Assembly: GCA_963844635.1 (NCBI GenBank) | Contig: CAWJPD010000005.1 | Coordinates: 372,001 to 436,000, forward strand | Length of the DNA stretch: 64,000 nt | Reading direction: 5' to 3' | From: JAJPKK01 sp963844635 | Lineage (GTDB): Bacteria > Pseudomonadota > Alphaproteobacteria > Rhizobiales > Xanthobacteraceae | Part shown: positions 46,068-53,362 of the stretch, in pieces | How positions within the stretch are numbered: the stretch's first letter is position 1 | Layout of the letters: every line of letters begins with the position of its first letter | Notes under the pieces: model-generated | What the model was told of the DNA's origin: nothing | Seen by the model: the letters and a program-made list of their open reading frames with translations, nothing else | The model's database searches: none | Program-made: the position numbers and the translations under genes

Positions 46068-46934
46068 CTATTTCGGCGGCGTGAAAAAGCGCACGTCCGG
46101 CGGCGGCTGGTTCGGCCGGCTCGGCGCCAGGCGGCCATCGTCGCCGATCTTGTAGACCTCGTCATTGTCGAGATGGATGAAAGGGATTTTTTCGTTGCAG
46201 ATATATTCCGGCCAGTCGGCAAGCGGATCGAGGGCACGCCGATAAGTCTTCGTCACCATCCATGGCCGCGTCAAGGCATGATCGAAGACGGTGATCTCAT
46301 CGTGAAGAAGGTTGCGGTCGGCCTTGTCGAGATAAAGCCGTTCCTTGACGATGCTCTCATTGTCCTCGTCGAGAGGGATGCCGCTGGCGTCGTAAAAGCG
46401 CGGTCCCTTGAAGGCTCGGGTCTCGGCTTCGAGCACGTCATAACGGCCGTCGCCATCTTCATCGGTCCAGGTGCCGATAGAATAGCCGGCGTAGGTTGGC
46501 TCGATCCGCTTCGGCCACGGGCGACCGTCGGTGAAAATGCGTCGCTGCGTTTCGTGAATGTAGTCGATCAGGATGTACGTCGTCTCCGGCAGCACCGTGA
46601 CCTGAAAGGGTCGAGGATTCCCCATCATCATCGGCATGCCCGGGGCCATGCAGTCTGTCGGGCCCGCATTGTCGAGACCCTTGGCGGTACGCTCGGCGAG
46701 CGTGGCCTCGAATTTCTTAAGGTATTCGGGCGTGAGGGGCGCCTGTTGCCCGAGACCAGGCGGTTTCGTCGGATCAAACGGGGTCAGAGTGGAGGCGCCC
46801 GCGCCCGTCACCAGCGTCCACCGTCCGTTCATCGGAGGATAGAGCGAATCGTCGAAAGCGCGCGCGGTTCCGTTCGCGAGGCTCGTCGCCGCGACGGCGA
46901 CGACGAATGCCGTCAAGCACTCCAGGTAATGCAT
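46068..46934 (-). CDS. Secreted hypothetical protein, tandem paralogue B
   Basis: 288 residues from ATG 46934. Signal peptide MHYLECLTAFVVAVAATSLA with cleavage near ARA-FD. The body aligns throughout with the adjacent gene: FDDSLYPPMNGRWTLVTGAG, DPTKPPGLGQQAPLTPEYLK, RRIFTDGRPWPKRIEPTYAG, YSIGTWTDEDGDGRYDVLEA, ETRAFKGPRFYDASG and ALTRPWMVTKTYRRALD. It is intact, so it serves as the template showing where paralogue A is broken. The two genes are separated by about 35 bp and were formed by duplication. A distant relative lies at 18941-19894. Confidence 0.7.
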   Translation of the reverse strand: MHYLECLTAFVVAVAATSLANGTARAFDDSLYPPMNGRWTLVTGAGASTLTPFDPTKPPGLGQQAPLTPEYLKKFEATLAERTAKGLDNAGPTDCMAPGMPMMMGNPRPFQVTVLPETTYILIDYIHETQRRIFTDGRPWPKRIEPTYAGYSIGTWTDEDGDGRYDVLEAETRAFKGPRFYDASGIPLDEDNESIVKERLYLDKADRNLLHDEITVFDHALTRPWMVTKTYRRALDPLADWPEYICNEKIPFIHLDNDEVYKIGDDGRLAPSRPNQPPPDVRFFTPPK

Positions 46935-47229
46935 GCCACCTCTCTTGTCAGGCTGCCGGTCGCGTCGGCCGCGGCTATTGGCGCCGGGCGCCTTTGGAAG
47001 AATGCCCGCTTGAGGCGTGGCTGCCAAGCGGCAACGTTGCCGCTGTTTCGTACCGGCCGCCCGTTTGGGTCAGTCTTCCGCTGGACAGCGCCGTGCGACC
47101 TCCGCGCGCCGGAGTGACAAGGTTCCCGTGGGGAGCATTGGTCGCAATTTACGGACTGATGATTGCTGGGAGCCGTCGCTGTTGCCACCTATGGGGCGTC
47201 GACGCAGGTGATAGTTAACGAGAGCGTCT

Positions 47230-48579
47230 TCAAAATCGCGCATTGACCCAGTTCGCCACATGGTCGAACAGGTTCTTCACCGTGTTCGAATATTGGCCGG
47301 GTGTTGTTTCGCACGGAACGCATGGCGTGAACCCGTGAGTAGCGCCTTCGATCACCACGAACTCCTTATCCTTGCTGCGCGCCATGTCGAACTGCAATTC
47401 ATTGTCGTGAATGAAGTAGTGGGCCCCCATGGCGGCGAACATCACCGGCACTGAAATCGCCTGCACGGCACAGACCGTCGAGTTGTTCGTCGAGCAATAG
47501 TCGATGTCGTCCACCGCGTTGCCTGCGCGGATCGCGTTCGCGCTCAGGAATGAACGCAGCGTGAAAATCTTTGTGCCGCTGCGGAATCGCTGATTGCCGC
47601 GGGCGACCCCGGGGTTGGCGACGAAGACGCTCTTCACCAGCTGCGTCACGATTGAGCCGTCGTTGCGCAACAGGCGCACCGGCCGTGACGTGCTGTTGAT
47701 GGCGACGATGTCAGGCTCGGTGACGAACAGCCGTGCATCCCCCTCGCCGGCGCCGGCGCCCGGATTGCCGCCGCGCGGGATGAGCATGATGTCGTCATCC
47801 GGATAGCCGTACTCATTGCGCCTGATGCGGTCGAGCTTGTCGCGCGCGGCGGCAACGAGCCGGTTCATGCGCTCGGCCTGTGCCTTGAAATAGCGCGCCT
47901 GGAATTCCGCAGAATAATGTGACGGCCCGTCGGGATTGAAGCCGTTTTTCGGATCAAACATGTCGAGCGCGGCGATGGAGGGTGCGTCCGGCGGATCGTT
48001 CTCGTCAACCACGGCCGGGTTGAGGCTGCGCAGCAGATTGATGGCATTGCCCGGATGGGCGTCCGCGAACACGATGCCGTCCGCCGGCGGCAGCCCCACG
48101 AGGTCGTCACCGCACTCGACGAGCTTGTTCGGTCCCTTGCAATAGGACGGACCGGCCTCGGCCACGGCCTGATAGAACGACATCAGCGGTCCGCCACCGC
48201 TATGAGCGAATAACAGCACTTTGGTGATGTCGCCTCGGCGACGTAAAAATTCGACACCCGCCTTCACATCGAGTGGCAGCTTCTCGAAATCGACCTGCGA
48301 TTCGTTATTTTCGTAGCGCGTATTCATGCAGAGCATGAGAAAGCCGCGGCCCGACAGCTCCCTGCACGCCGGATGATTGAGATAGTTCGCGGTGCGGTGC
48401 ATCACGAGGATGCCGACATGGGGCGCCGGCCCCGAATCGGGCCGATACAGGGCGCCTTTGCTGATGCCCGGAAAGGCGACGAATTGCGGGTTCGACTGCG
48501 CCGACGCCGCCCCGGGCAAAAACAATGTCACAATGGCGAGCGCGACAGCCAAAACGCCTTCGAGAGCCGTTCGTGCCAT
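47230..48579 (-). CDS. Large secreted alpha/beta hydrolase-fold protein
   Basis: 449 residues from ATG 48579 (GGGAGG upstream). Signal peptide MARTALEGVLAVALAIVTLF with cleavage after ASA-QS. HVGILVMHRTANYLNHPACR matches the first core strand and oxyanion region, KVLLFAHSGGGPLMSFYQAV is the nucleophile elbow (HSGGG, Ser), a later acid is unclear, and FVVIEGATHGFTPC supplies the catalytic His. A big insert (residues about 170-330) is present. Conserved Cys pairs (CETTPG, CSTNNSTVC) suit an exported protein. Likely esterase or dienelactone-hydrolase-like; substrate unknown. It is transcribed in the same direction as the two paralogues that follow. Confidence 0.78.
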   Translation of the reverse strand: MARTALEGVLAVALAIVTLFLPGAASAQSNPQFVAFPGISKGALYRPDSGPAPHVGILVMHRTANYLNHPACRELSGRGFLMLCMNTRYENNESQVDFEKLPLDVKAGVEFLRRRGDITKVLLFAHSGGGPLMSFYQAVAEAGPSYCKGPNKLVECGDDLVGLPPADGIVFADAHPGNAINLLRSLNPAVVDENDPPDAPSIAALDMFDPKNGFNPDGPSHYSAEFQARYFKAQAERMNRLVAAARDKLDRIRRNEYGYPDDDIMLIPRGGNPGAGAGEGDARLFVTEPDIVAINSTSRPVRLLRNDGSIVTQLVKSVFVANPGVARGNQRFRSGTKIFTLRSFLSANAIRAGNAVDDIDYCSTNNSTVCAVQAISVPVMFAAMGAHYFIHDNELQFDMARSKDKEFVVIEGATHGFTPCVPCETTPGQYSNTVKNLFDHVANWVNARF

Positions 48580-49203
48580 GACGATCCTCCCTGGCTTGCG
48601 CGATGACGCGCGGCTGCCGCGACCGATAGTGCCGATGGGCACACACTGCTGGCGATATTCGATCGGAATTTTTACATCATGGAAGGGGCGCTGCAATGTT
48701 CCCGCTCGCCGCAGACCCGAACATACGTCCTGACTGCATAAACCATGCGCAGCTCGGTACCCGGCATCGGGCGAGCTCGTGACGCCGCCAAACGGTCCCC
48801 GCGCGATGACCGCAAAGGTTGGTGGGGCGCCATGGTCAGCAACCCAATTGGTCGTCTTGACGATCGGTGGCCCGAAGCCTCCCCCAATTTCATCGGATCA
48901 CGGGTCCTGAGAAGCGAAACGCACCCGTGAACGGTAGGGATGTACTCTCAATGGAAATGCCGTGACAACGGGCAGGCGATCACATCAAGCGAGACAAGGG
49001 CGCTTGGTTGATGCGCAAAAACAACACCCAGCGGGTTTCTCTGACGACACCGGATCGCGATCCGCTAAAGATCGGAAAAGACAAGGAGATTGCAATTGTC
49101 CGATCGGGCCGTAGAGGCTCTTTATTGCGTTCCGTTGCGCGTTTGCAACACGTTATTGGTGCGTACCTGCTATATGAGATGCTAGAAAAACACAGAGGCA
49201 GGC
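48580..49203. other. Intergenic, no gene seen except near its end
   Basis: 624 bp between the divergent hydrolase gene and the small membrane ORF. All long frames lack protein features. It should carry the hydrolase promoter. A run of A/G near 49008-49100 (AAAACAACACCCAGCG...GATCGGAAAAGACAAGG) is AT-richer than the rest. Confidence 0.4.
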
Positions 49204-49314
49204 ATGTTTGCTCATATCGCGGCAGAGGGGCGAGTACTGGGTTTTGACAAAGGCGACTGGCTGCTGCTCTTCAGCGGCTTTTTCGTTGCCGGCCTGCTGA
49301 TGTTGATGGCATAA
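49204..49314 (+). CDS. 36-residue single-pass membrane protein
   Basis: ATG 49204 with GAGG a few nt upstream, TAA at 49312-49314. The sequence begins MFAHIAAEGRVLGFDKGDW and then has one hydrophobic helix LLLFSGFFVAGLLMLMA. The EGRVLGFDxGDW motif followed by a single helix is, from memory, found in tiny ORFs of related bacteria. It lies between two intergenic stretches and is too short to be found by usual length cut-offs. Function unknown. Confidence 0.6.
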   Translation: MFAHIAAEGRVLGFDKGDWLLLFSGFFVAGLLMLMA

Positions 49315-49414
49315 AAGATCAATTCCATGCGAAAGTTGGCATGACAGAGGGATTCCTCTGAGGTTTTTGGATTCCTATATAACCCGCGTCACCCGATAAA
49401 AGAGTGAGGTGCAG

Positions 49415-49497
49415 GCGCGAATCCCAGGCCGATATCGCGCTGCGGTGCCATCCTCGCGCCCTCCAAAAACACAACTGCAGCTTTCCAGCATCCGGTC
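49415..49497. repeat. Imperfect direct repeat 1 of a pair flanking the tRNA
   Basis: Shares GCGCTGC[A]G[T]TGCCATC-type sequence, TGCCATCCTCGCGC, GCAGCTT and CGCATC/AGCATC blocks with 49811-49903 on the far side of the tRNA. Moderate divergence indicates an old duplication. Confidence 0.5.
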
Positions 49498-49563
49498 CCG
49501 AATGGCGCTGATCACTTCAGGCTGTGGGCGTTATTCAAAAACGCTGGCGCAGGGGTCGACGTG

Positions 49564-49629
49564 TCACCAGAATTTGTAATTCAGACCGACGCGAACAATG
49601 TTGTCAAAGCCTGGTTTGGGTGGGGCGAC
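49564..49629 (-). pseudogene. C-terminal fragment of an outer-membrane beta-barrel protein
   Basis: The reverse strand ends LAAVAPPKPGFDNIVRVG, then LNYKFW and TGA (49566-49564). FDNIVRVGLNYKFW with a final aromatic residue is the typical last strand of small Hyphomicrobiales outer-membrane proteins. In the same frame an upstream stop (TAG) occurs a few codons before LVQRLAAV, so only about 22 residues remain. The rest of the gene is missing. This is a deletion relic next to a tRNA. Confidence 0.6.
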
Positions 49630-49715
49630 GGCTGCAAGACGCTGTACCAGCTAGCGATCTGGAAGGTCCCTGAAAATCGGCCGCGAGTCGCCTTTGGCGC
49701 TTAAGGAGCGATGCC

Positions 49716-49792
49716 TGGCGGTCCCGACAGGACTCGAACCTGTGACCTTCGGTTTAGGAAACCGCTGCTCTATCCGGCTGAGCTACGGGACC
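49716..49792 (-). tRNA. tRNA-Arg (anticodon CCT)
   Basis: Reverse strand: acceptor GGTCCCG / CGGGACC, D arm GCTC...GAGC with AGCCGGATA loop, anticodon arm GCGGT-TTCCTAA-ACCG with anticodon CCT, T arm ACAGG-TTCGAGT-CCTGT, discriminator G, and encoded CCA (49718-49716). It reads AGG codons. The bottom pair of the anticodon stem (G-A) is not canonical. Confidence 0.95.
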
Positions 49793-49810
49793 AATTCGTG
49801 AGACAGATAC

Positions 49811-49903
49811 CGCGAATACAGGCCGCTGTCTCGCTGCGAAGGCGCTGCAGTTGCCATCCTCGCGCTCCGCAAACTCGGACGTGCAGCTTCCCCGCATCTG
49901 GTC
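49811..49903. repeat. Imperfect direct repeat 2 of a pair flanking the tRNA
   Basis: Counterpart of 49415-49497 with the same order of conserved blocks and a spacing of about 395 bp start to start. Together they enclose the porin remnant and the tRNA. Confidence 0.5.
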
Positions 49904-49905
49904 GG

Positions 49906-50001
49906 TGGAGCGGATGCGGTTAGCTTGAATCGCCTTCCGGTCGGCTCCACTGAGTTTGCGCGTGATCTTAACCGAAAAGTCTGCAACTTTCGGGATCAGG
50001 C
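49906..50001 (+). repeat. Dispersed bipartite palindromic repeat, copy 5 (degenerate)
   Basis: TGGAGCGGATGCGGTTAGCT and a partial mirror GGTCGGCTCCACT, then GCGCGTGATCTTAACCGAAA and AGTCTGCAACTTTCGGGATC. It starts immediately after direct repeat 2. Confidence 0.7.
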
Positions 50002-50286
50002 CCTAACCGAGGAGCTTCGTTAGACGGCGCAGCGATTACGTAGCAATAAGGGTCCGCGGCGGCTTCACTTCGCCATGCGGCTGCCGGCGACAGTGGTCCG
50101 CGGCACCGGCAGCAGAGCCGTCGCGTTGCCGGACAAGTTATTCAACGCGATCGCAACGGCGCCTGATGCTGCGGCAGCACGGCAGACCCCGGCAGCCGGC
50201 TTTAGGAGTAACCTCGGAGAGCCGCCGCAATGACGCGCTGAGCCGCCGGGCGCCGCGGGCGCCGGCCCCGACGCAACGGATGTTCG

Positions 50287-51507
50287 ATGACAGAAGACGC
50301 TCGCATTCCTGCACCCCGCCCTGCCGATGGCGACCACGGCAAATCCAATGGGCGATCGCCCGGAACGGGCCGGGACGTCGACGGCCGCCGTTCCGGCGAA
50401 CACGGCACGGGCCACGACCACGATCACGATCACGACCACGATCACGATCACGATCACGACCACGATCACGACCACGATCACGACCACGACCACGACCACG
50501 ACCACCATTATCGTCACCGTGATCACGCCCATGATCACCGGCTTGGCGGCGGGCACGCTCACACGCACGGTCGCAGCGCCCATGCCGATGGCGGACATAG
50601 CCATGGCATCGGCGACCACGGCCATGCGCCGGCGGATTTCGGGCGTGCCTTTGCGATCGCGACCGCGTTGAACGCCGCGCTTGTTGTCGCTCAGATCGCC
50701 TTCGGCCTACTCGCCCACTCGGTGGCGTTGCTCGCGGATGCCGGGCACAATTTCGGCGACGTTCTCGGGCTGCTGCTGGCGTGGGGCGCCAACGGTGTCG
50801 CCCAATGGCAACCGACGCGGCGTTACACTTATGGGTTCCGCTCGGCGTCGATATTGGCAGCGCTCCTGAATGGCCTGATCCTGATGATTGCGACCGGCGC
50901 GATCGCGTGGGAAGCGATCAGGCGGCTCGGCGGCGAGGACATGGTCGCCGGCGGGACCGTGATGATCGTCGCCGCCATCGGCATCGTGGTGAACGGCATT
51001 TCGGCTTGGTTGCTGATGGCCGGTGGTCGCGCCGACCTCAACGTGCGCGGCGCGTTCCTGCACATGCTGGGCGATGCGGCCGTTTCGTTCGGGGTCGTGC
51101 TGGCCGGCGGAACCATCATGCTCACTTCCTGGAACTGGCTCGATCCGGTGGCCAGCCTCGTCATTTCGGCATTCATCGTTTGGGGCACCTGGGGACTGTT
51201 GCGGCAGGCAACGCGGCTATCACTTGCGGGGGTGCCGGATGGCGTCGACCGCGGCACGGTGGAAAGCTATTTGCGGGCTCTCCCGGGCGTCAGCGAAGTT
51301 CATGACCTGCATATCTGGGCGATGAGCACGACCCAAACCGCGTTGACCGTGCACCTCGTACGCCCGGGCGCCGGCCTCGACGACCACCTCCTCCAGGATG
51401 TCTGCCATCAGCTCGAGCACCGCTTCGGCATCGCCCATGCAACCGTGCAAGTCGAAGCCGGCGATACCGGAAAGGCATGCACACTCGCTCCCGATCACGT
51501 GGTCTGA
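50287..51507 (+). CDS. Cation diffusion facilitator zinc exporter with His-Asp-rich N-terminus
   Basis: 406 residues. The N-terminal cytoplasmic tail (residues about 1-115) contains 15 consecutive His-Asp pairs encoded by 50413-50502, then further His-rich stretches, a likely metal buffer. Six transmembrane helices follow, with HSVALLADAGHNFGDVLGLL carrying the TM2 HxxxD metal site and AFLHMLGDAAVSFGVV the TM5 HxxxD site, the zinc-type signature of CDF transporters. The C-terminal domain (VESYLRALPGVSEVHDLHIW, TVHLVRPG) is the cytosolic dimerisation/metal-sensing fold. It exports Zn2+ (also possibly Cd2+/Co2+) by proton antiport. The ATG at 50287 is given; an internal start would lose part of the tail. 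Frame intact. Confidence 0.93.
   Translation: MTEDARIPAPRPADGDHGKSNGRSPGTGRDVDGRRSGEHGTGHDHDHDHDHDHDHDHDHDHDHDHDHDHDHDHHYRHRDHAHDHRLGGGHAHTHGRSAHADGGHSHGIGDHGHAPADFGRAFAIATALNAALVVAQIAFGLLAHSVALLADAGHNFGDVLGLLLAWGANGVAQWQPTRRYTYGFRSASILAALLNGLILMIATGAIAWEAIRRLGGEDMVAGGTVMIVAAIGIVVNGISAWLLMAGGRADLNVRGAFLHMLGDAAVSFGVVLAGGTIMLTSWNWLDPVASLVISAFIVWGTWGLLRQATRLSLAGVPDGVDRGTVESYLRALPGVSEVHDLHIWAMSTTQTALTVHLVRPGAGLDDHLLQDVCHQLEHRFGIAHATVQVEAGDTGKACTLAPDHVV
50413..50502 (+). repeat. In-gene tandem hexanucleotide tract (CACGAC/CACGAT, 15 units)
   Basis: Fifteen 6-bp units coding for (HD)15 of the CDF tail. A 6-bp unit can slip in replication without frameshift, so the number of HD pairs may vary among strains. 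Confidence 0.95.
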
Positions 51508-51544
51508 GTGCAGCCGCCGATCGCTTCGGTGCAAGGTGAGGGGA

Positions 51545-53248
51545 ATGCAGGGAAATCCGATGATTTGGGGGGGAGCGTTGCTACTCCTCCTCGGCGCGTC
51601 GACGTGGGGAACGCAAGCCCCGGCGTCACCTGTCTGCATCGAGAATGCCACGGTGGCGGAGCTGTCGGAGACGCTGGCAGCGGGCCGCACCAGCGCATCC
51701 GCCTTGGTTGCCGCCTACACCGCCCGCATCGTCGCCTATGACCGCAGCGGCCCGACACTCAACTCGGTCCGCGAACTGAACCCCGACGCGCCGGAAATCG
51801 CTGCCGCGCTCGACCGAGCCAGCTCCCGCGATCGCCGGCCGCTCGAAGGGATTCCGATCCTGGTCAAAGACAATATCGCGACCGGCGATCGCCAGCATAC
51901 GACCGCCGGATCGCTGGCGCTTGCCGATGCGCAGGCGAAGCGCGATGCCACCGTCGTGCGACTGCTGCGCCACGCCGGAGCGGTCATCCTCGGCAAGGCG
52001 AACTTGACCGAGTTCGCCAACATCATCGCTCTCGACATGCCGTCCGGCTATTCCTCGCTCGGCGGCCAGGTCCGCAATGCCTATGCCCCGCAACTCGACG
52101 AGGAGGGCAGGCCGATCGTGACGCCGGGCGGCTCGAGTTCGGGTCCCGCGGTCGCGGTCGCGGCCGGGTTCGCGGCTGCCGCCATCGGCACAGAGACCTC
52201 GGGCTCGCTGCTGTCGCCGGCCAACCAGAACGGTGTCGTTACGGTCAAGCCGACAGTCGGCCTCATCAGTCGGGCCGGCATCATCCCGATCGCCCACAGT
52301 CAGGACACCGCGGGGCCGATGACGCGCACCGTCCGCGATGCGGCGATCCTCCTCAATGTGCTCGCGGTTCCCGACCCGGACGATGCCGCGACGCGGCATT
52401 TGCATCGGCCGGCCGACTACACCCGCGCGCTCGACCCGGACGGCTTGCGCGGCGCCCGCATTGGCGTGCCGAGCGATCCCTATGATCCGGCAGGCGATGT
52501 GTATTATGGCTCCCTGCGCCCGCCGGCCGCCGCGGTGATGGCTTCGGTCATCGCGACGCTGGAAGCGCGCGGCGCCGTCGTCATCCGCGCCAACATGCCG
52601 GCGATCGGCTGGATGGGCGGGCCCGGAACGCAGATGAGCATTCTCAGTCGCAATCCGCGCAGTCCTTATCGCGGGCAGCCGACGCAGCGTCCGATCGTCC
52701 TCGTCTATGAACTCAAGCACGACCTCGACGCCTATCTGCGCGATTGGGCGACCGGCACCAAGATGAAAAACCTCGCGGATATCATCGCCTTCAATGAGGC
52801 CCATGCCGAGCGCGCGCTACGCTTCGGGCAGGACATGTTCCTTGCTGCCGAGGCGACGCGCGGCGATCTGTCCGAAATCGAATACGCTGCCGCGCGGCGG
52901 ATGGATGTGCGTGCGGCACGCATTCTCGGAATCGACGCCTACATGGCGGCCAACAGGCTCGACGCCATTCTGTTTCCCGGTCATCTCGGGTCCACCATCG
53001 CTGCCACCGCCGGATATCCGAGCGTGCTGGTGCCCACGGGCATGATCCCCGGCGTCGCCGAAGAGCAGGCGCCCGAAGTGCCGTTTGGCGCGACTTTCAC
53101 CGGCCGGGCTTTCAGCGAGGCAACGCTGTTACGGCTCGCCTACGCTTTCGAGCAGGCGACCAAAGCGCGCCGGCCTCCGCAGGAGATGCCGCCGCTGATG
53201 CCGGGTTGCGAGGACGCCGCGACCGGCCCAGGCACCGCCGCGCAGTGA
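51545..53248 (+). CDS. Exported amidase of the amidase-signature family
   Basis: 567 residues from ATG 51545 (AAGGTGAGGGGA upstream). N-terminal hydrophobic export sequence MIWGGALLLLLGASTWGTQA with cleavage near ASP-VC. The amidase-signature core: PLEGIPILVKDNIATGD (catalytic Lys), TPGGSSSGPAVAVAAG (the cis-Ser of the triad) and GTETSGSLLSPANQNG (nucleophile Ser). GIIPIAHSQDTAGPMTRTVR closes the core. It hydrolyses amide bonds, and the exported location suggests a periplasmic amide or peptide substrate. The next gene downstream (a peptide-type binding protein) is on the same strand, about 115 bp away. Confidence 0.93.
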   Translation: MQGNPMIWGGALLLLLGASTWGTQAPASPVCIENATVAELSETLAAGRTSASALVAAYTARIVAYDRSGPTLNSVRELNPDAPEIAAALDRASSRDRRPLEGIPILVKDNIATGDRQHTTAGSLALADAQAKRDATVVRLLRHAGAVILGKANLTEFANIIALDMPSGYSSLGGQVRNAYAPQLDEEGRPIVTPGGSSSGPAVAVAAGFAAAAIGTETSGSLLSPANQNGVVTVKPTVGLISRAGIIPIAHSQDTAGPMTRTVRDAAILLNVLAVPDPDDAATRHLHRPADYTRALDPDGLRGARIGVPSDPYDPAGDVYYGSLRPPAAAVMASVIATLEARGAVVIRANMPAIGWMGGPGTQMSILSRNPRSPYRGQPTQRPIVLVYELKHDLDAYLRDWATGTKMKNLADIIAFNEAHAERALRFGQDMFLAAEATRGDLSEIEYAAARRMDVRAARILGIDAYMAANRLDAILFPGHLGSTIAATAGYPSVLVPTGMIPGVAEEQAPEVPFGATFTGRAFSEATLLRLAYAFEQATKARRPPQEMPPLMPGCEDAATGPGTAAQ

Positions 53249-53362
53249 CACATCCGCGCACATTGTTCGAAGCCGTTTGCGATCGGGGCTATGATCCGGG
53301 CTCGGGTTGCCGAAGGAAAGCGGCAACTCTCCGGTAAGCGAAGTCTCGACCCGGTTCGTCTC

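Larger units (their letters stand above)
49315..49715. other. Intergenic with an outer-membrane-protein remnant and a direct repeat
   Basis: 401 bp before the tRNA gene. It contains direct repeat 1 (49415-49497) and the fragment at 49564-49629 described separately. Otherwise nothing is identifiable. Confidence 0.4.
49793..50286. other. Intergenic with direct repeat 2 and repeat copy 5
   Basis: 494 bp between the tRNA and the CDF transporter. It contains direct repeat 2 (49811-49903) and the palindromic element (49906-50001). An ORF on the minus strand across 50065-50625 is rich in Val/Ile only because it reads opposite the HD repeat and is rejected. The CDF promoter is presumably within 50010-50270. 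Confidence 0.4.

Noticed and set aside
50413..50502. CRISPR-like repeat array
   Set aside because: Six-bp units with no spacers, coding for HD pairs in a CDF protein.
50065..50625. Minus-strand ORF rich in Val and Ile opposite the CDF gene
   Set aside because: It reads the complement of the CACGAC/CACGAT repeat, which gives Val/Ile runs by chance; no start context or homology-like features.
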